NCBI GenBank assembly: GCA_001914705.1 | Contig: MNDB01000026.1 | Span: 1-9,471, forward strand | Length of the DNA stretch: 9,471 nucleotides | Source: Actinobacteria bacterium 13_2_20CM_68_14 | Lineage (GTDB): Bacteria; Actinomycetota; Thermoleophilia; Gaiellales; Gaiellaceae | Direction: 5' to 3' | Shown here: piece by piece, positions 1 to 5,566 of the stretch | Position numbering within the stretch: position 1 is the first letter of the stretch | Layout of the letters: every line of letters starts with the position of its first letter | Notes under the pieces: generated by a model | Seen by the model: only the letters and a program-made list of their open reading frames with translations | Told to the model about the DNA's origin: nothing | The model's database searches: none | Made by a program: the position numbers and the translations under genes

Positions 1-306
1 ATCGGACACGGCCAAGTCCGCCAAGACCTTCCGGTCCAAGCCGATCTCGGCCTTCCGGCAGCCGGCGATGAACTGGTTATACGAGAGCCCGTTCTGGCGG
101 GCGGCGGCGTTGATCCGCAGGATCCAGAGCCTCCGGGACTCGCGCTTGCGGTTCTTCCGGTCGCGGTAGGCGTAGGCGAGCGAATGCTCGACCTGCTCCT
201 TCGCCTGGCGGTACGTCGAATGCTTGAGCCCCCAGTAGCCCTTGGCCTGCTCGAGGACCTTGCGGCGCTTCTTGCGCGCGTGGACGGATCGCTTGACCCG
301 CGGCAC
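1..306 (-). CDS. rplT: 50S ribosomal protein L20, 3' end cut by window edge
   Basis: L20 binds 23S rRNA early in assembly of the large ribosomal subunit, and in several bacteria it also represses its own operon. The 102 residues visible start MPRVKRSVHARKKRRK and carry the family hallmarks RLWILRINAAARQNGLSYNQF (shown from R59 on) and DRKVLADLAV near the visible end. L20 is usually about 117 residues, so roughly 15 C-terminal residues lie outside the window. The start is GTG, placed directly after the TAA stop of rpmI with no gap, so its Shine-Dalgarno (GATGAGG) lies inside rpmI and translation is probably coupled. It is the last visible gene of infC-rpmI-rplT. The protein is strongly basic, as expected. 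Identification is secure from conserved sequence and gene order. Confidence 0.97.
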   Translation of the reverse strand, partial: MPRVKRSVHARKKRRKVLEQAKGYWGLKHSTYRQAKEQVEHSLAYAYRDRKNRKRESRRLWILRINAAARQNGLSYNQFIAGCRKAEIGLDRKVLADLAVSD

Positions 307-504
307 TTACCTCATCCCCAGCAGCTTCTTGACGGACTTGACGTTCGATTCGTCGAGCGCGATGTCCTTGTCGAAGCCGCGCTTTTTCTTAGCCGACTTC
401 TTCTCGAGGTAGTGGCTCTTCATTGCCGGCCGGCGCATCAGCTTGCCCGTTCCGGTCACCTTGAACCGCTTCTTCGCTGCGCTCTGTCTCTTGATCTTCG
501 GCAT
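307..504 (-). CDS. rpmI: 50S ribosomal protein L35
   Basis: L35 is a small basic protein of the large ribosomal subunit. The 65-residue product is full length for the family. It opens with MPKIKRQSAAKKRFKVTGTG, has the LMRRPAMKSHYLEKKSAKKKR core, and ends SVKKLLGMR. The ATG start is fixed by homology. A GGGAG ribosome-binding sequence (517-521) lies 12 bases upstream. The stop TAA touches the GTG start of rplT. On its 5' side the gene lies inside the reading frame of infC, which continues in a different frame to position 389. The codon pattern here follows the L35 frame (AAG, CGG, GGC), which supports L35 as the frame under selection and makes the overlapping infC tail suspect. Confidence 0.97.
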   Translation of the reverse strand: MPKIKRQSAAKKRFKVTGTGKLMRRPAMKSHYLEKKSAKKKRGFDKDIALDESNVKSVKKLLGMR

Positions 505-1072
505 CTGTTTGCGTCACTCCCGCGTTTTTCGTGGGCCCGAGCAGCATCGTCATGTTGCGTCCGTCGAGGAGCGGCTGCTGCTCGACCTGGCCGATCTCCT
601 TGACGTCCTCCGCCAGCCGCGTCAGCAGGTCCCGCCCACGCTCCGGATGCGTCGTCTCGCGACCCCGGAACATGATCGTCACCTTCACCTTCGCGCGCTG
701 GTTGAGGAAGCGCTCGACGTGTCCCTTCTTGGTGTTGTAGTCGTGGATCCCGATCTTGGGCCTGAACTTGATCTCCTTGACATTGACCTGAGACTGGTGC
801 TTGCGGGCGAGCTTGGCCTTCTGCTCCTGCTCGTATCGGTACTTCCCGTGATCCATAATCCGCGCGACGGGCGGATCAGCCTGCTGGGCGACGACGACGA
901 GGTCGAGATCGTGATCACGTGCGATATCGAGCGCCTCGTCCTTCGTCTTGATGCCCAACTGACCGCCGTCTTCGCCGATTAGCCGGACCCGCGAGGCGCG
1001 GATGTTTTCGTTCAGCGCCTCGTTCCGCGGTGGCCGCGGCGGATCGGCTGTGAACCGTCGCCGGGGCCTCAA
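389..1072 (-). CDS. infC: Translation initiation factor IF-3, with an unusual tail overlapping rpmI
   Basis: IF-3 binds the 30S subunit, keeps it apart from 50S, and checks start codon and initiator tRNA pairing. The frame gives 227 residues. The N-terminal domain begins near LNENIRASRVRLIGEDGGQLGI (residues 20-41). The linker and C-terminal domain carry PPVARIMDHGKYRYEQ, VKEIKFRPKIGIHDY, MFRGRE and GRNMTMLLGP (171-180). The family core ends near residue 183. The last 43 residues are acidic, and 38 of them are coded inside rpmI, where lysine AAG codons of L35 read as GAA. The start taken is TTG at 1072, preceded by GGTGAG; a much stronger AAGGAGGAG lies 22 bases further up and seems to serve a mini-ORF. 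IF-3 genes often use rare start codons, so TTG fits. A one-base loss in the A5 run at 525-529 would end the protein about residue 185 at TGA 516-514. Identity is certain; both ends are less so. Confidence 0.93.
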   Translation of the reverse strand: MRPRRRFTADPPRPPRNEALNENIRASRVRLIGEDGGQLGIKTKDEALDIARDHDLDLVVVAQQADPPVARIMDHGKYRYEQEQKAKLARKHQSQVNVKEIKFRPKIGIHDYNTKKGHVERFLNQRAKVKVTIMFRGRETTHPERGRDLLTRLAEDVKEIGQVEQQPLLDGRNMTMLLGPTKNAGVTQTDAEDQETERSEEAVQGDRNGQADAPAGNEEPLPREEVG

Positions 1073-1086
1073 GAACCTCTCACCAA
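1069..1086 (-). other. Possible 5-codon mini-ORF coupled to infC
   Basis: On the minus strand an almost perfect Shine-Dalgarno AAGGAGGAG (1103-1095) is followed after 8 bases by TTG GTG AGA GGT TCT TGA. The TGA (1071-1069) overlaps the TTG start of infC (1072-1070) as TTGA, the kind of overlap seen in translational coupling. The Shine-Dalgarno is too far (22 bases) from the infC TTG to serve it directly. Seen: the motif, the short frame and the overlap. Inferred: that it is translated and controls infC. The peptide would be only five residues, so chance is a real alternative. Confidence 0.35.
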
Positions 1087-1111
1087 GCTGCCAGCTCCTC
1101 CTTCTAGAACG

Positions 1112-1133
1112 ACAAAACCGCTGCGTGCAGCGG
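1112..1133 (-). terminator. Terminator-like hairpin between thrS and infC
   Basis: Read on the minus strand, CCGCTG-CACG-CAGCGG forms a 6-bp GC-rich stem with a 4-base loop (a seventh G-C pair would leave only two loop bases). It is followed at once by TTTTGT. That is the shape of a short Rho-independent terminator. It lies about 40 bases upstream of the infC start, so it could end some thrS transcripts or act as an attenuator controlling infC-rpmI-rplT. The U run is short, so termination may be partial. Confidence 0.5.
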
Positions 1134-1203
1134 CCCGTTTCCTCGTCCTTTTCGACTCGGTTGAACCCCCAATAGGCTCTCGGCCCTGAGGGTGAGGAAC
1201 GGG
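1134..1203 (-). promoter_or_regulatory. Structured infC leader candidate
   Basis: On the minus strand CCCGTTCCTC (1203-1194) can pair with GAGGAAACGGG (1144-1134), giving ten pairs with one bulged A, around an interior of about 49 bases that contains GGTTCAACC and GGCCGAGAGCC. The stem ends exactly where the terminator-like hairpin begins. In Firmicutes and Gammaproteobacteria, leaders or operators of infC-rpmI-rplT bind L20 for autoregulation; this could be an analogous element. I cannot match it to a known leader consensus by eye, so the function is inferred. Confidence 0.4.
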
Positions 1204-1224
1204 TCCGCTCCTACTTTTCAGGCT

Positions 1225-3117
1225 TCAGAGGGTAGCAAGGTCTTTCAAGAGCTCGTCAAGATTTTTCGTCGACTGCGCTCCGTGGCGCTCGCGGATCGCC
1301 AGCGAGTCGTCCGACTCCCGATCGCCGTAGACGATCGTGTAGGGGATCTTCTCCAGCTCGGCGTCGCGGATTCGCTTGCCGACGGTGTCGTCGCGGTCAT
1401 CGACCTCGACGCGATAGCCGGCCTCGCGCAGCTTCGCCCCTAGCTCGCGCGCCGCGTCGCGGTGATCGGCCCCGACCGGAACGACGCGGACCTGGACGGG
1501 CGAGAGCCAGAACGGGAACTCGCCGCCGTAGTGCTCGATCAGGATCCCGATAAAGCGCTCGAGCGAGCCGAACAGCGCCCGGTGGATCATCGCGGGGGTC
1601 TTCTGCTCGTTTTCCGCCGTCTGGTAGGTCAGGCCGAAGCGCTGCGGCATCTGGAAGTCCAGCTGCACCGTGCCGAGCTGCCAGCCGCGGCCGAGCGAGT
1701 CCTGCATGTGAATGTCGATCTTCGGACCGTAGAAGGCGCCTTCCCCAGGCATCTCCTCGAACTCGATTCCCCGATGGACGAGCGCGTTCCGCAGCGCGCC
1801 TTCGGCCGCGTCCCAATCCGCGTCCGAGCCGAGTTTGTTGTCGGGACGAAGCGAAAGCTCGACACGCATGTCGAGGCCGAGCAGGCCGTAGAGGTAGAAG
1901 GCGTGCTCGAGGCAGAGCCCGACCTCGTCCTCGATCTGGTCCGGGAGGCAATACGTGTGCCCATCGTCCTGCGTGACATGGCGCACGCGAAGGAGGCCGT
2001 GCAGCGTCCCGGAAGGCTCGTTCCGGTGCAGGGTGCCGGCCTCGGCAAGCCGGAGCGGCAAGTCGCGGTAGCTCCGCGCACGCGATGCGTAGATCAGGCA
2101 GTGGCCGGGGCAGTTCATCGGCTTGAGCCCGAACAGCTGCTCGTCCCCAGACTCCTGCTGGAGAAAGAACATGTTCTCGCGGAACTTCTCCCAGTGGCCC
2201 GAGGTCTCCCAGAGACGCTTCTCGAAGATCAAGGGCGTCTTCACCTCTGCGTAGCCACGCTTGGCGTTCTCGCGCCGACGCAGATCCTCGAGGACGTTCC
2301 AGATCACCATTCCCTTCGGGTGCCAGAAGGGCGCCCCGGGCGAGACCTCGTCGAAGCCGAAGAGATCGAGCTCCGTGCCGAGCCGGCGGTGGTCGCGCTC
2401 GCGCGCCTGCTCGAGGCGCTCCAGGTACGCGTCGAGATCGGCCTGGTCGTAGAAGGCCGTCCCGTAGATCCGCGTCAGCTGCTTGTTCCTCTCGTCGCCG
2501 CGCCAGTAGGCGCCCGCGAGGCCGGTCAGCTTCACCGCCTTGATCGGCTTCGAGTTCTGCAGGTGCGGGCCGCGGCAGAGATCGGTGAAGTCGGCCTGGG
2601 TGTAGAAGGAGATGTCGCCGTCGGCGGTGTCGACGAGCTCGACCTTGTAGGGCTCGCCCTCGGCCTCGAACCGGCGCCTCGCTTCCTCGCGCGAAACCTC
2701 CTCACGGTTCCACTCGCGCCCTTCGGCGAGCTCCTTACGCATCTCCGCCTCGATCCGTTCCAGCGCTTCTTCGCCGATCGGCTCCGGAAAGTCGAAGTCG
2801 TAGTAGAAACCGTTCTCGATCGGCGGGCCGATCGCGATCTTGACGCCCGGATAGAGCCGGCGGACCGCCTCGGCGAGCAGGTGTGCGGTCGAGTGCCGAA
2901 GGACGTAGAGCGCGTCCGGATCGTTCTTGTCCCGCGTGGTCAGAATCTGGATCTTCTGGCCGTCCTCGAGCGGCAAGCGCAGGTCCTGCACGTGGCCGTC
3001 CGAGCGAACCAATACCGCCTGCTCGGCGAGCTTCGGCCCGATCGCGGCCGCGGCATCGAGACCGGTCGCGCCGTCCGGAAGTTCAAGTTTCGAGTTGTCG
3101 GGAAGGACGACTTTCAT
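1225..3117 (-). CDS. thrS: Threonyl-tRNA synthetase
   Basis: Class II aminoacyl-tRNA synthetase that charges tRNA-Thr in the cytoplasm and removes mischarged serine. From ATG 3117 the product is 630 residues, close to the 642 of E. coli. Residues 1-62 form a TGS domain. The editing domain shows HSTAH (H75, H79) and CRGPH (C181, H185), the usual metal-site pattern. The catalytic core has MNCPGH (C336), HRNEPSG (motif 2, 364-370), DDGH (H387) and IHRALFGSLERFIG (motif 3; H512), so all three zinc ligands are present. The anticodon-binding domain starts near VQVRVVPVGADH (541). An upstream TTG at 3204 would add 29 serine-rich residues with no family counterpart, so ATG 3117 is preferred. No Shine-Dalgarno precedes it; TATCCT at 3131-3126, 8 bases before ATG, could be a -10 box for an almost leaderless transcript. 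Confidence 0.97.
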   Translation of the reverse strand: MKVVLPDNSKLELPDGATGLDAAAAIGPKLAEQAVLVRSDGHVQDLRLPLEDGQKIQILTTRDKNDPDALYVLRHSTAHLLAEAVRRLYPGVKIAIGPPIENGFYYDFDFPEPIGEEALERIEAEMRKELAEGREWNREEVSREEARRRFEAEGEPYKVELVDTADGDISFYTQADFTDLCRGPHLQNSKPIKAVKLTGLAGAYWRGDERNKQLTRIYGTAFYDQADLDAYLERLEQARERDHRRLGTELDLFGFDEVSPGAPFWHPKGMVIWNVLEDLRRRENAKRGYAEVKTPLIFEKRLWETSGHWEKFRENMFFLQQESGDEQLFGLKPMNCPGHCLIYASRARSYRDLPLRLAEAGTLHRNEPSGTLHGLLRVRHVTQDDGHTYCLPDQIEDEVGLCLEHAFYLYGLLGLDMRVELSLRPDNKLGSDADWDAAEGALRNALVHRGIEFEEMPGEGAFYGPKIDIHMQDSLGRGWQLGTVQLDFQMPQRFGLTYQTAENEQKTPAMIHRALFGSLERFIGILIEHYGGEFPFWLSPVQVRVVPVGADHRDAARELGAKLREAGYRVEVDDRDDTVGKRIRDAELEKIPYTIVYGDRESDDSLAIRERHGAQSTKNLDELLKDLATL

Positions 3118-3238
3118 GGCAGAGCAGGATACTTCTGCACCCAGAGAAGACGACCGCAACGACGAGCTCGACGAGTCGCCGGTTCCGGACCCCGAGGCGA
3201 CCAAGGGCGACGCGGACGACGATCCCGGAGCCGACTAG
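3116..3238 (+). CDS. Possible small acidic protein opposite the thrS leader (doubtful)
   Basis: A 40-codon frame starts with ATG at 3116, which shares the CATG palindrome with the thrS start on the other strand. A GGAAGGA sequence (3101-3107) sits 8 bases ahead. The product is extremely acidic (DDRNDELDESPVP, GDADDDPGAD) with a single lysine. Third positions are nearly all G or C from codon 11 on, but the opposite thrS-frame extension shares the same third positions, so this bias does not decide which strand codes. I recognise no family. The C-terminus lacks the GGQ or GGE ending of Pup. It may be only a shadow of the thrS upstream region. Confidence 0.2.
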   Translation: MAEQDTSAPREDDRNDELDESPVPDPEATKGDADDDPGAD

Positions 3239-3250
3239 CCTCAGCCGGCC

Positions 3251-3288
3251 TTTCGCTTTTACACACTTTTAACGCTTTGGTGCAGCAA
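3251..3288 (-). promoter_or_regulatory. AT-rich patch, possible thrS promoter
   Basis: A run rich in A and T (around CGCTTTTACACACTTTTAACG) stands out from the GC-rich surroundings between divergent genes. On the minus strand TTGCTG (3288-3283) and GTGTAA (3264-3259) are 18 bases apart and could be weak -35 and -10 boxes. That would give thrS a leader of roughly 130 bases. I saw no T-box consensus in that leader. The boxes match only partly, so this is a candidate only. Confidence 0.25.
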
Positions 3289-3319
3289 GACTTTGCTCCC
3301 AGACGTCATATGTAGGGTC

Positions 3320-3520
3320 GTGGCTAAACCGGATCCCCGCATCGAGACTCTCGAGCGCGAAATCGCGACGCTCGTCGAGCAGCGTCAGTCCCTTCGCGCA
3401 ACCGGCGGCGAGGCCCGCGAGCTCGAGCACAACCGGTGCGAGATTGTCGCCCGCCAGCACAAGCTGTCCGAGACGCTGATCTCGATCTACGCGCCGCAGC
3501 CCGCATTCGCGATCGCCTAA
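3320..3520 (+). CDS. Small coiled-coil-like protein of unknown function
   Basis: I do not recognise a named family. From the GTG at 3320 the product has 66 residues: MAKPDPRIETLEREIATLVE, then RQSLRATGGEARELEHNR, and a C-terminal part EIVARQHKLSETLISIYAP. Charged residues and regularly spaced leucines and isoleucines suggest two helices packed as a short coiled coil, joined near the GG of ATGGEA. There is no signal peptide or membrane segment, so it is probably cytoplasmic. An in-frame TTG at 3293 would add nine residues that do not fit the helical pattern. No Shine-Dalgarno precedes the GTG; TATGTA (3309-3314) lies 5 bases upstream and would suit a leaderless start, though I find no good -35 box. 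It is divergent from thrS and 73 bases upstream of the next small gene on the same strand. Confidence 0.6.
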   Translation: MAKPDPRIETLEREIATLVEQRQSLRATGGEARELEHNRCEIVARQHKLSETLISIYAPQPAFAIA

Positions 3521-3593
3521 CAACCCTCGTTTGACGCACGGCCCGCGCGGCAAGACCGGGTCCGTACAGGCCTGCGAAAGAGGAGGGTCTCAA

Positions 3594-3830
3594 ATGCCGA
3601 GCAAGCGCGCGAACGTCAAGAACGAGAAGCAATACGAGAAGCTGAAGGAAAAGGGGATGTCGAAGGAGCGAGCGGCGAAGATCGCCAACTCGCCCGGCGC
3701 CTCGAGCCGCGGCGGCAAGAAGTCGGGCTCTTCCGCGTCCTCACGCTCGAACTCCAAGCAAGGCGGAACGACTGCCCAGAAGAAGGCCGCGGGCCGCAAG
3801 GGCGGCAAGGCCGCGGCCCGCAAGTCGTAG
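3594..3830 (+). CDS. Small lysine-rich protein with KGG-like C-terminus
   Basis: The 78-residue product is strongly basic. Residues 1-32 (MPSKRANVKNEKQYEKLKEK then GMSKERAAKIAN) look like a short helical domain, with KGMSKERAAKIAN resembling a Rho-N or SAP-like helix pair found in small actinobacterial proteins of unknown function (I believe Pfam calls a related domain DUF7218, but this is from memory). Residues 33-52 are a Ser/Gly-rich linker. The end, SKQGGTTAQKKAAGRKGGKA, resembles the KGG repeat of stress-induced GsiB-type proteins. A nucleic-acid-associated or stress role is plausible but inferred. ATG 3594 is firmly chosen: AGGAGG (3581-3586) lies 7 bases ahead. It stands alone between the coiled-coil gene and the kinase-like gene, with its own hairpin downstream. 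Confidence 0.85.
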   Translation: MPSKRANVKNEKQYEKLKEKGMSKERAAKIANSPGASSRGGKKSGSSASSRSNSKQGGTTAQKKAAGRKGGKAAARKS

Positions 3831-3865
3831 CGCTCGGGTTAGGTCTCGTCCGAGGGGCCGAAGTC

Positions 3866-3884
3866 GCCCTCGGTACCTGAGGGC
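3866..3884 (+). terminator. Weak hairpin after the lysine-rich gene
   Basis: GCCCTC (3866-3871) and GAGGGC (3879-3884) form a perfect 6-bp stem with a 7-base loop containing GGTACC. It lies 35 bases after the stop at 3830 and before the kinase-like promoter, where a terminator would be expected. There is no T run on either strand, so it would not be a classical Rho-independent terminator; actinobacterial terminators often lack one. Confidence 0.3.
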
Positions 3885-3897
3885 CGAGGCCTACGTC

Positions 3898-3926
3898 TTG
3901 ACGCCGACACTCTCTGCTCGTAGCTT
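3898..3926 (+). promoter_or_regulatory. Leaderless-type promoter for the kinase-like gene
   Basis: TTGACG (3898-3903), a 17-base spacer, and TAGCTT (3921-3926, fitting TAnnnT) are followed by 6 bases and then the ATG at 3933. Transcription would begin at or next to the A of the start codon, giving a leaderless message, which is common in Actinomycetota. The absence of any Shine-Dalgarno before the ATG agrees with this. Spacing and both boxes support it; only transcript mapping could confirm it. Confidence 0.6.
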
Positions 3927-3932
3927 CGCCCC

Positions 3933-4556
3933 ATGACGCGCACAGTCGTCTGCATCTCCCACGCCGCCGGGGCGGGCGGCGAAGAAGTCGGCCGGCTCGT
4001 CGCCGAGCGGCTCGGCTTCCTCTACGTCAACGAGGAAATCGTCGCCAGAGCCGCTGCGAAGGGAGGGGTCGATGCAGCAGACGTGGCGGACGAGGAGCGA
4101 CGGAAGTCTCTCGCAGCGCGGGCGCTCAACGCGATCGCGCAAGGAGGCGGCGAGGCGTGGGCATTGGGCGCCGTCGGCCCCCTCAGCTCCCGCGAGGAGC
4201 TGGACAGCGACGACATCCGGTCACTGATCCGCGAGACGATCGAGCAGACCGCGGCGCGCGGAAAGGCGGTGATCGTCGCGCATGCCGCCTCCTATGCAAT
4301 CCACGGTGACGGGATCCTGCGCGTCCTCGTCACGGCCTCGCCGGAGACGCGCATAACCCGCGTCGCCGAAGCTGAAGGGCTCGATCAGGCGGGGGCTGCT
4401 CGCGCCGTCAAGGAATCCGACGCCGGCCGGGCCGACTACCTGAAGCGGTTCTACGACGTTCGCGAAGAGTCGCCGACCCATTACGACGTGGTGCTCAACA
4501 CGGACGCTCTGACACTCGAGCAGGCCGCCGAGCTGATCTCCCAGGCCGCGGCCTAG
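3933..4556 (+). CDS. Cytidylate-kinase-like P-loop protein
   Basis: The 207-residue product resembles the cytidylate kinase-like family, NMP-kinase-fold proteins whose substrates are mostly unknown. The N-terminus TVVCISHAAGAGGEEVGRLV (4-23) matches the family pattern ISRxxGSGGREIG, and RLVAERLGFLYVNEEIV continues the typical first helix and strand. The C-terminus has DYLKRFY (168-174) and THYDVVLNTDALTLEQAAELI (from T182), the family signature. Two departures are visible: SHAAGAGG replaces the usual SRxxGSGG, and AHAASYAI (116-123) stands where the family usually has a GRG motif, so catalysis may be altered or lost. Nucleotide binding is likely and CMP phosphorylation unproven. It is not a canonical Cmk, which would have a standard P-loop with lysine. 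It starts at a leaderless-type promoter and ends tail-to-tail with livM, sharing CTAG. Confidence 0.82.
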   Translation: MTRTVVCISHAAGAGGEEVGRLVAERLGFLYVNEEIVARAAAKGGVDAADVADEERRKSLAARALNAIAQGGGEAWALGAVGPLSSREELDSDDIRSLIRETIEQTAARGKAVIVAHAASYAIHGDGILRVLVTASPETRITRVAEAEGLDQAGAARAVKESDAGRADYLKRFYDVREESPTHYDVVLNTDALTLEQAAELISQAAA

Positions 4557-5566
4557 CGGCGCCGCAGCCAGCGCAGCCGGAACTCCCGGCCCCCGGTCAG
4601 GCCCGAGGGACGCAGAATCAGCACGAGCGCCATGATCGCCGCGAGAAAGACCAGCCGCGTGCCTTGCCAGAGCGTGAACGTGAAGATCACGTGAACGTCG
4701 GACTGCTCCGCCCGGCTGAGAAACGAGTCCAGCCCGCTGACGGCGAGCGCGCCGACCACGGCACCCCAGAGGCTGGTGAGGCCGCCGATGACGAGCATGG
4801 CAAGCGTCAGGAATGTCAGCTCGAGGTAGACCTGCTCGGTCGTGATCGAGCCGAGCAGGTGGACGTAGAGTGCGCCGGCGAAGCCCGCGAGCGCGCCGGA
4901 GACGGTGAAAGCCAACAGCCGCTCGAGGTGGATGTTCACCCCCACGCTGCGCGCCACCGCCGGGTCCTCGCGGGAGGCGCGCAGCAGGCGCCCGCGGCGG
5001 CTCCGTTGGTAGAGGAACGCGACCACGATCGCGACGAGGGCGCCGAGCGTCGCCTGCAGGGCGCCGGTCGTCTCGGGCACGAGCGCGAGGGTGGTCGCGC
5101 CGGGCCCGATCTTCGTCCACTCCCTGAGCACGTTGTGCGTGATCTCGAGCACGGCGAAGGTCGCGATCCCGGCCGCCAGGCCCGAGAGCCGCATCAGCGG
5201 CATCCCGACCACGAACGCGAACACGCCGCCGAGCGCCGCGGCCAGGAGAAGCGAGGGCACGTTGCCGACCGAGTGGTCGCGCAGGATTGGAAAGATGGTC
5301 GTGAGCACGCCTTTCTTCGACTCGACGGGCACGGTCATGACGCCCGCAGCGAACGCGCCGACGGCGACAAAGCTGATCTGCCCGAAGGAGAGGACTCCCG
5401 AGATCCCGACGAAGACGTAGATCGCGACCACGATCGCGACCGAGACGAGCGCGTTCAGGAAGTAGACCTCGTTCGAGGCCGAGGCGGTCGTCGCGAGCAG
5501 GCCGACGACGATGACGAGCAGCGCCGGGCCGAGCAGCTCGACCAGCGCCCCGAGCGAGAACCTCAC
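4553..5566 (-). CDS. livM: HAAT-type ABC transporter permease, LivM-like
   Basis: One of the two inner-membrane permease subunits of a Liv (hydrophobic amino acid) ABC importer. The 337-residue product starts with GTG 5566, overlapping the livH stop as GTGA, so translation is coupled. A first hydrophobic segment spans about residues 10-28. The LivM hallmark GISGVLSFGQISF is at 54-66, and the cytoplasmic ATPase-contact loop reads ASREDPAVARSVGVN (197-211). Several further hydrophobic segments follow, ending in a basic tail (REFRLRWLRRR). The stop TAG is the reverse complement of the stop of the convergent kinase-like gene. The same frame stays open upstream through livH, but that part lacks membrane character and is not a fusion. 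Substrate specificity cannot be read from the permease. Confidence 0.93.
   Translation of the reverse strand: MRFSLGALVELLGPALLVIVVGLLATTASASNEVYFLNALVSVAIVVAIYVFVGISGVLSFGQISFVAVGAFAAGVMTVPVESKKGVLTTIFPILRDHSVGNVPSLLLAAALGGVFAFVVGMPLMRLSGLAAGIATFAVLEITHNVLREWTKIGPGATTLALVPETTGALQATLGALVAIVVAFLYQRSRRGRLLRASREDPAVARSVGVNIHLERLLAFTVSGALAGFAGALYVHLLGSITTEQVYLELTFLTLAMLVIGGLTSLWGAVVGALAVSGLDSFLSRAEQSDVHVIFTFTLWQGTRLVFLAAIMALVLILRPSGLTGGREFRLRWLRRR

Noticed and set aside
3118..3204. N-terminal extension of ThrRS from TTG 3204
   Set aside because: The added 29 residues are serine-rich low complexity; the TGS domain begins exactly at the ATG at 3117 and length then matches the family.
3116..3238. 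Pup-like (prokaryotic ubiquitin-like) protein
   Set aside because: The frame is acidic and small, but it lacks the C-terminal GGQ or GGE and the conserved helical region, and no proteasome genes are near.
3118..3250. T-box leader ahead of thrS
   Set aside because: A GGGTGCAG run caught the eye, but no T-box consensus or antiterminator fold is present.
1462..3315. 617-codon open frame on the plus strand opposite thrS
   Set aside because: It is antisense to a fully conserved ThrRS and is made of Arg, Leu, Val and Glu runs with no family motifs, as expected for a GC-rich shadow.
3531..3570. TTGACG at 3531 as a -35 box for the lysine-rich gene
   Set aside because: No TAnnnT-type -10 box lies at 16-18 bases, so it is not a convincing promoter.
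4543..4552. GGCCGCGGCC palindrome near the convergent stops as a terminator
   Set aside because: It is inside coding sequence, has no loop or T run, and such short GC palindromes are expected by chance here.
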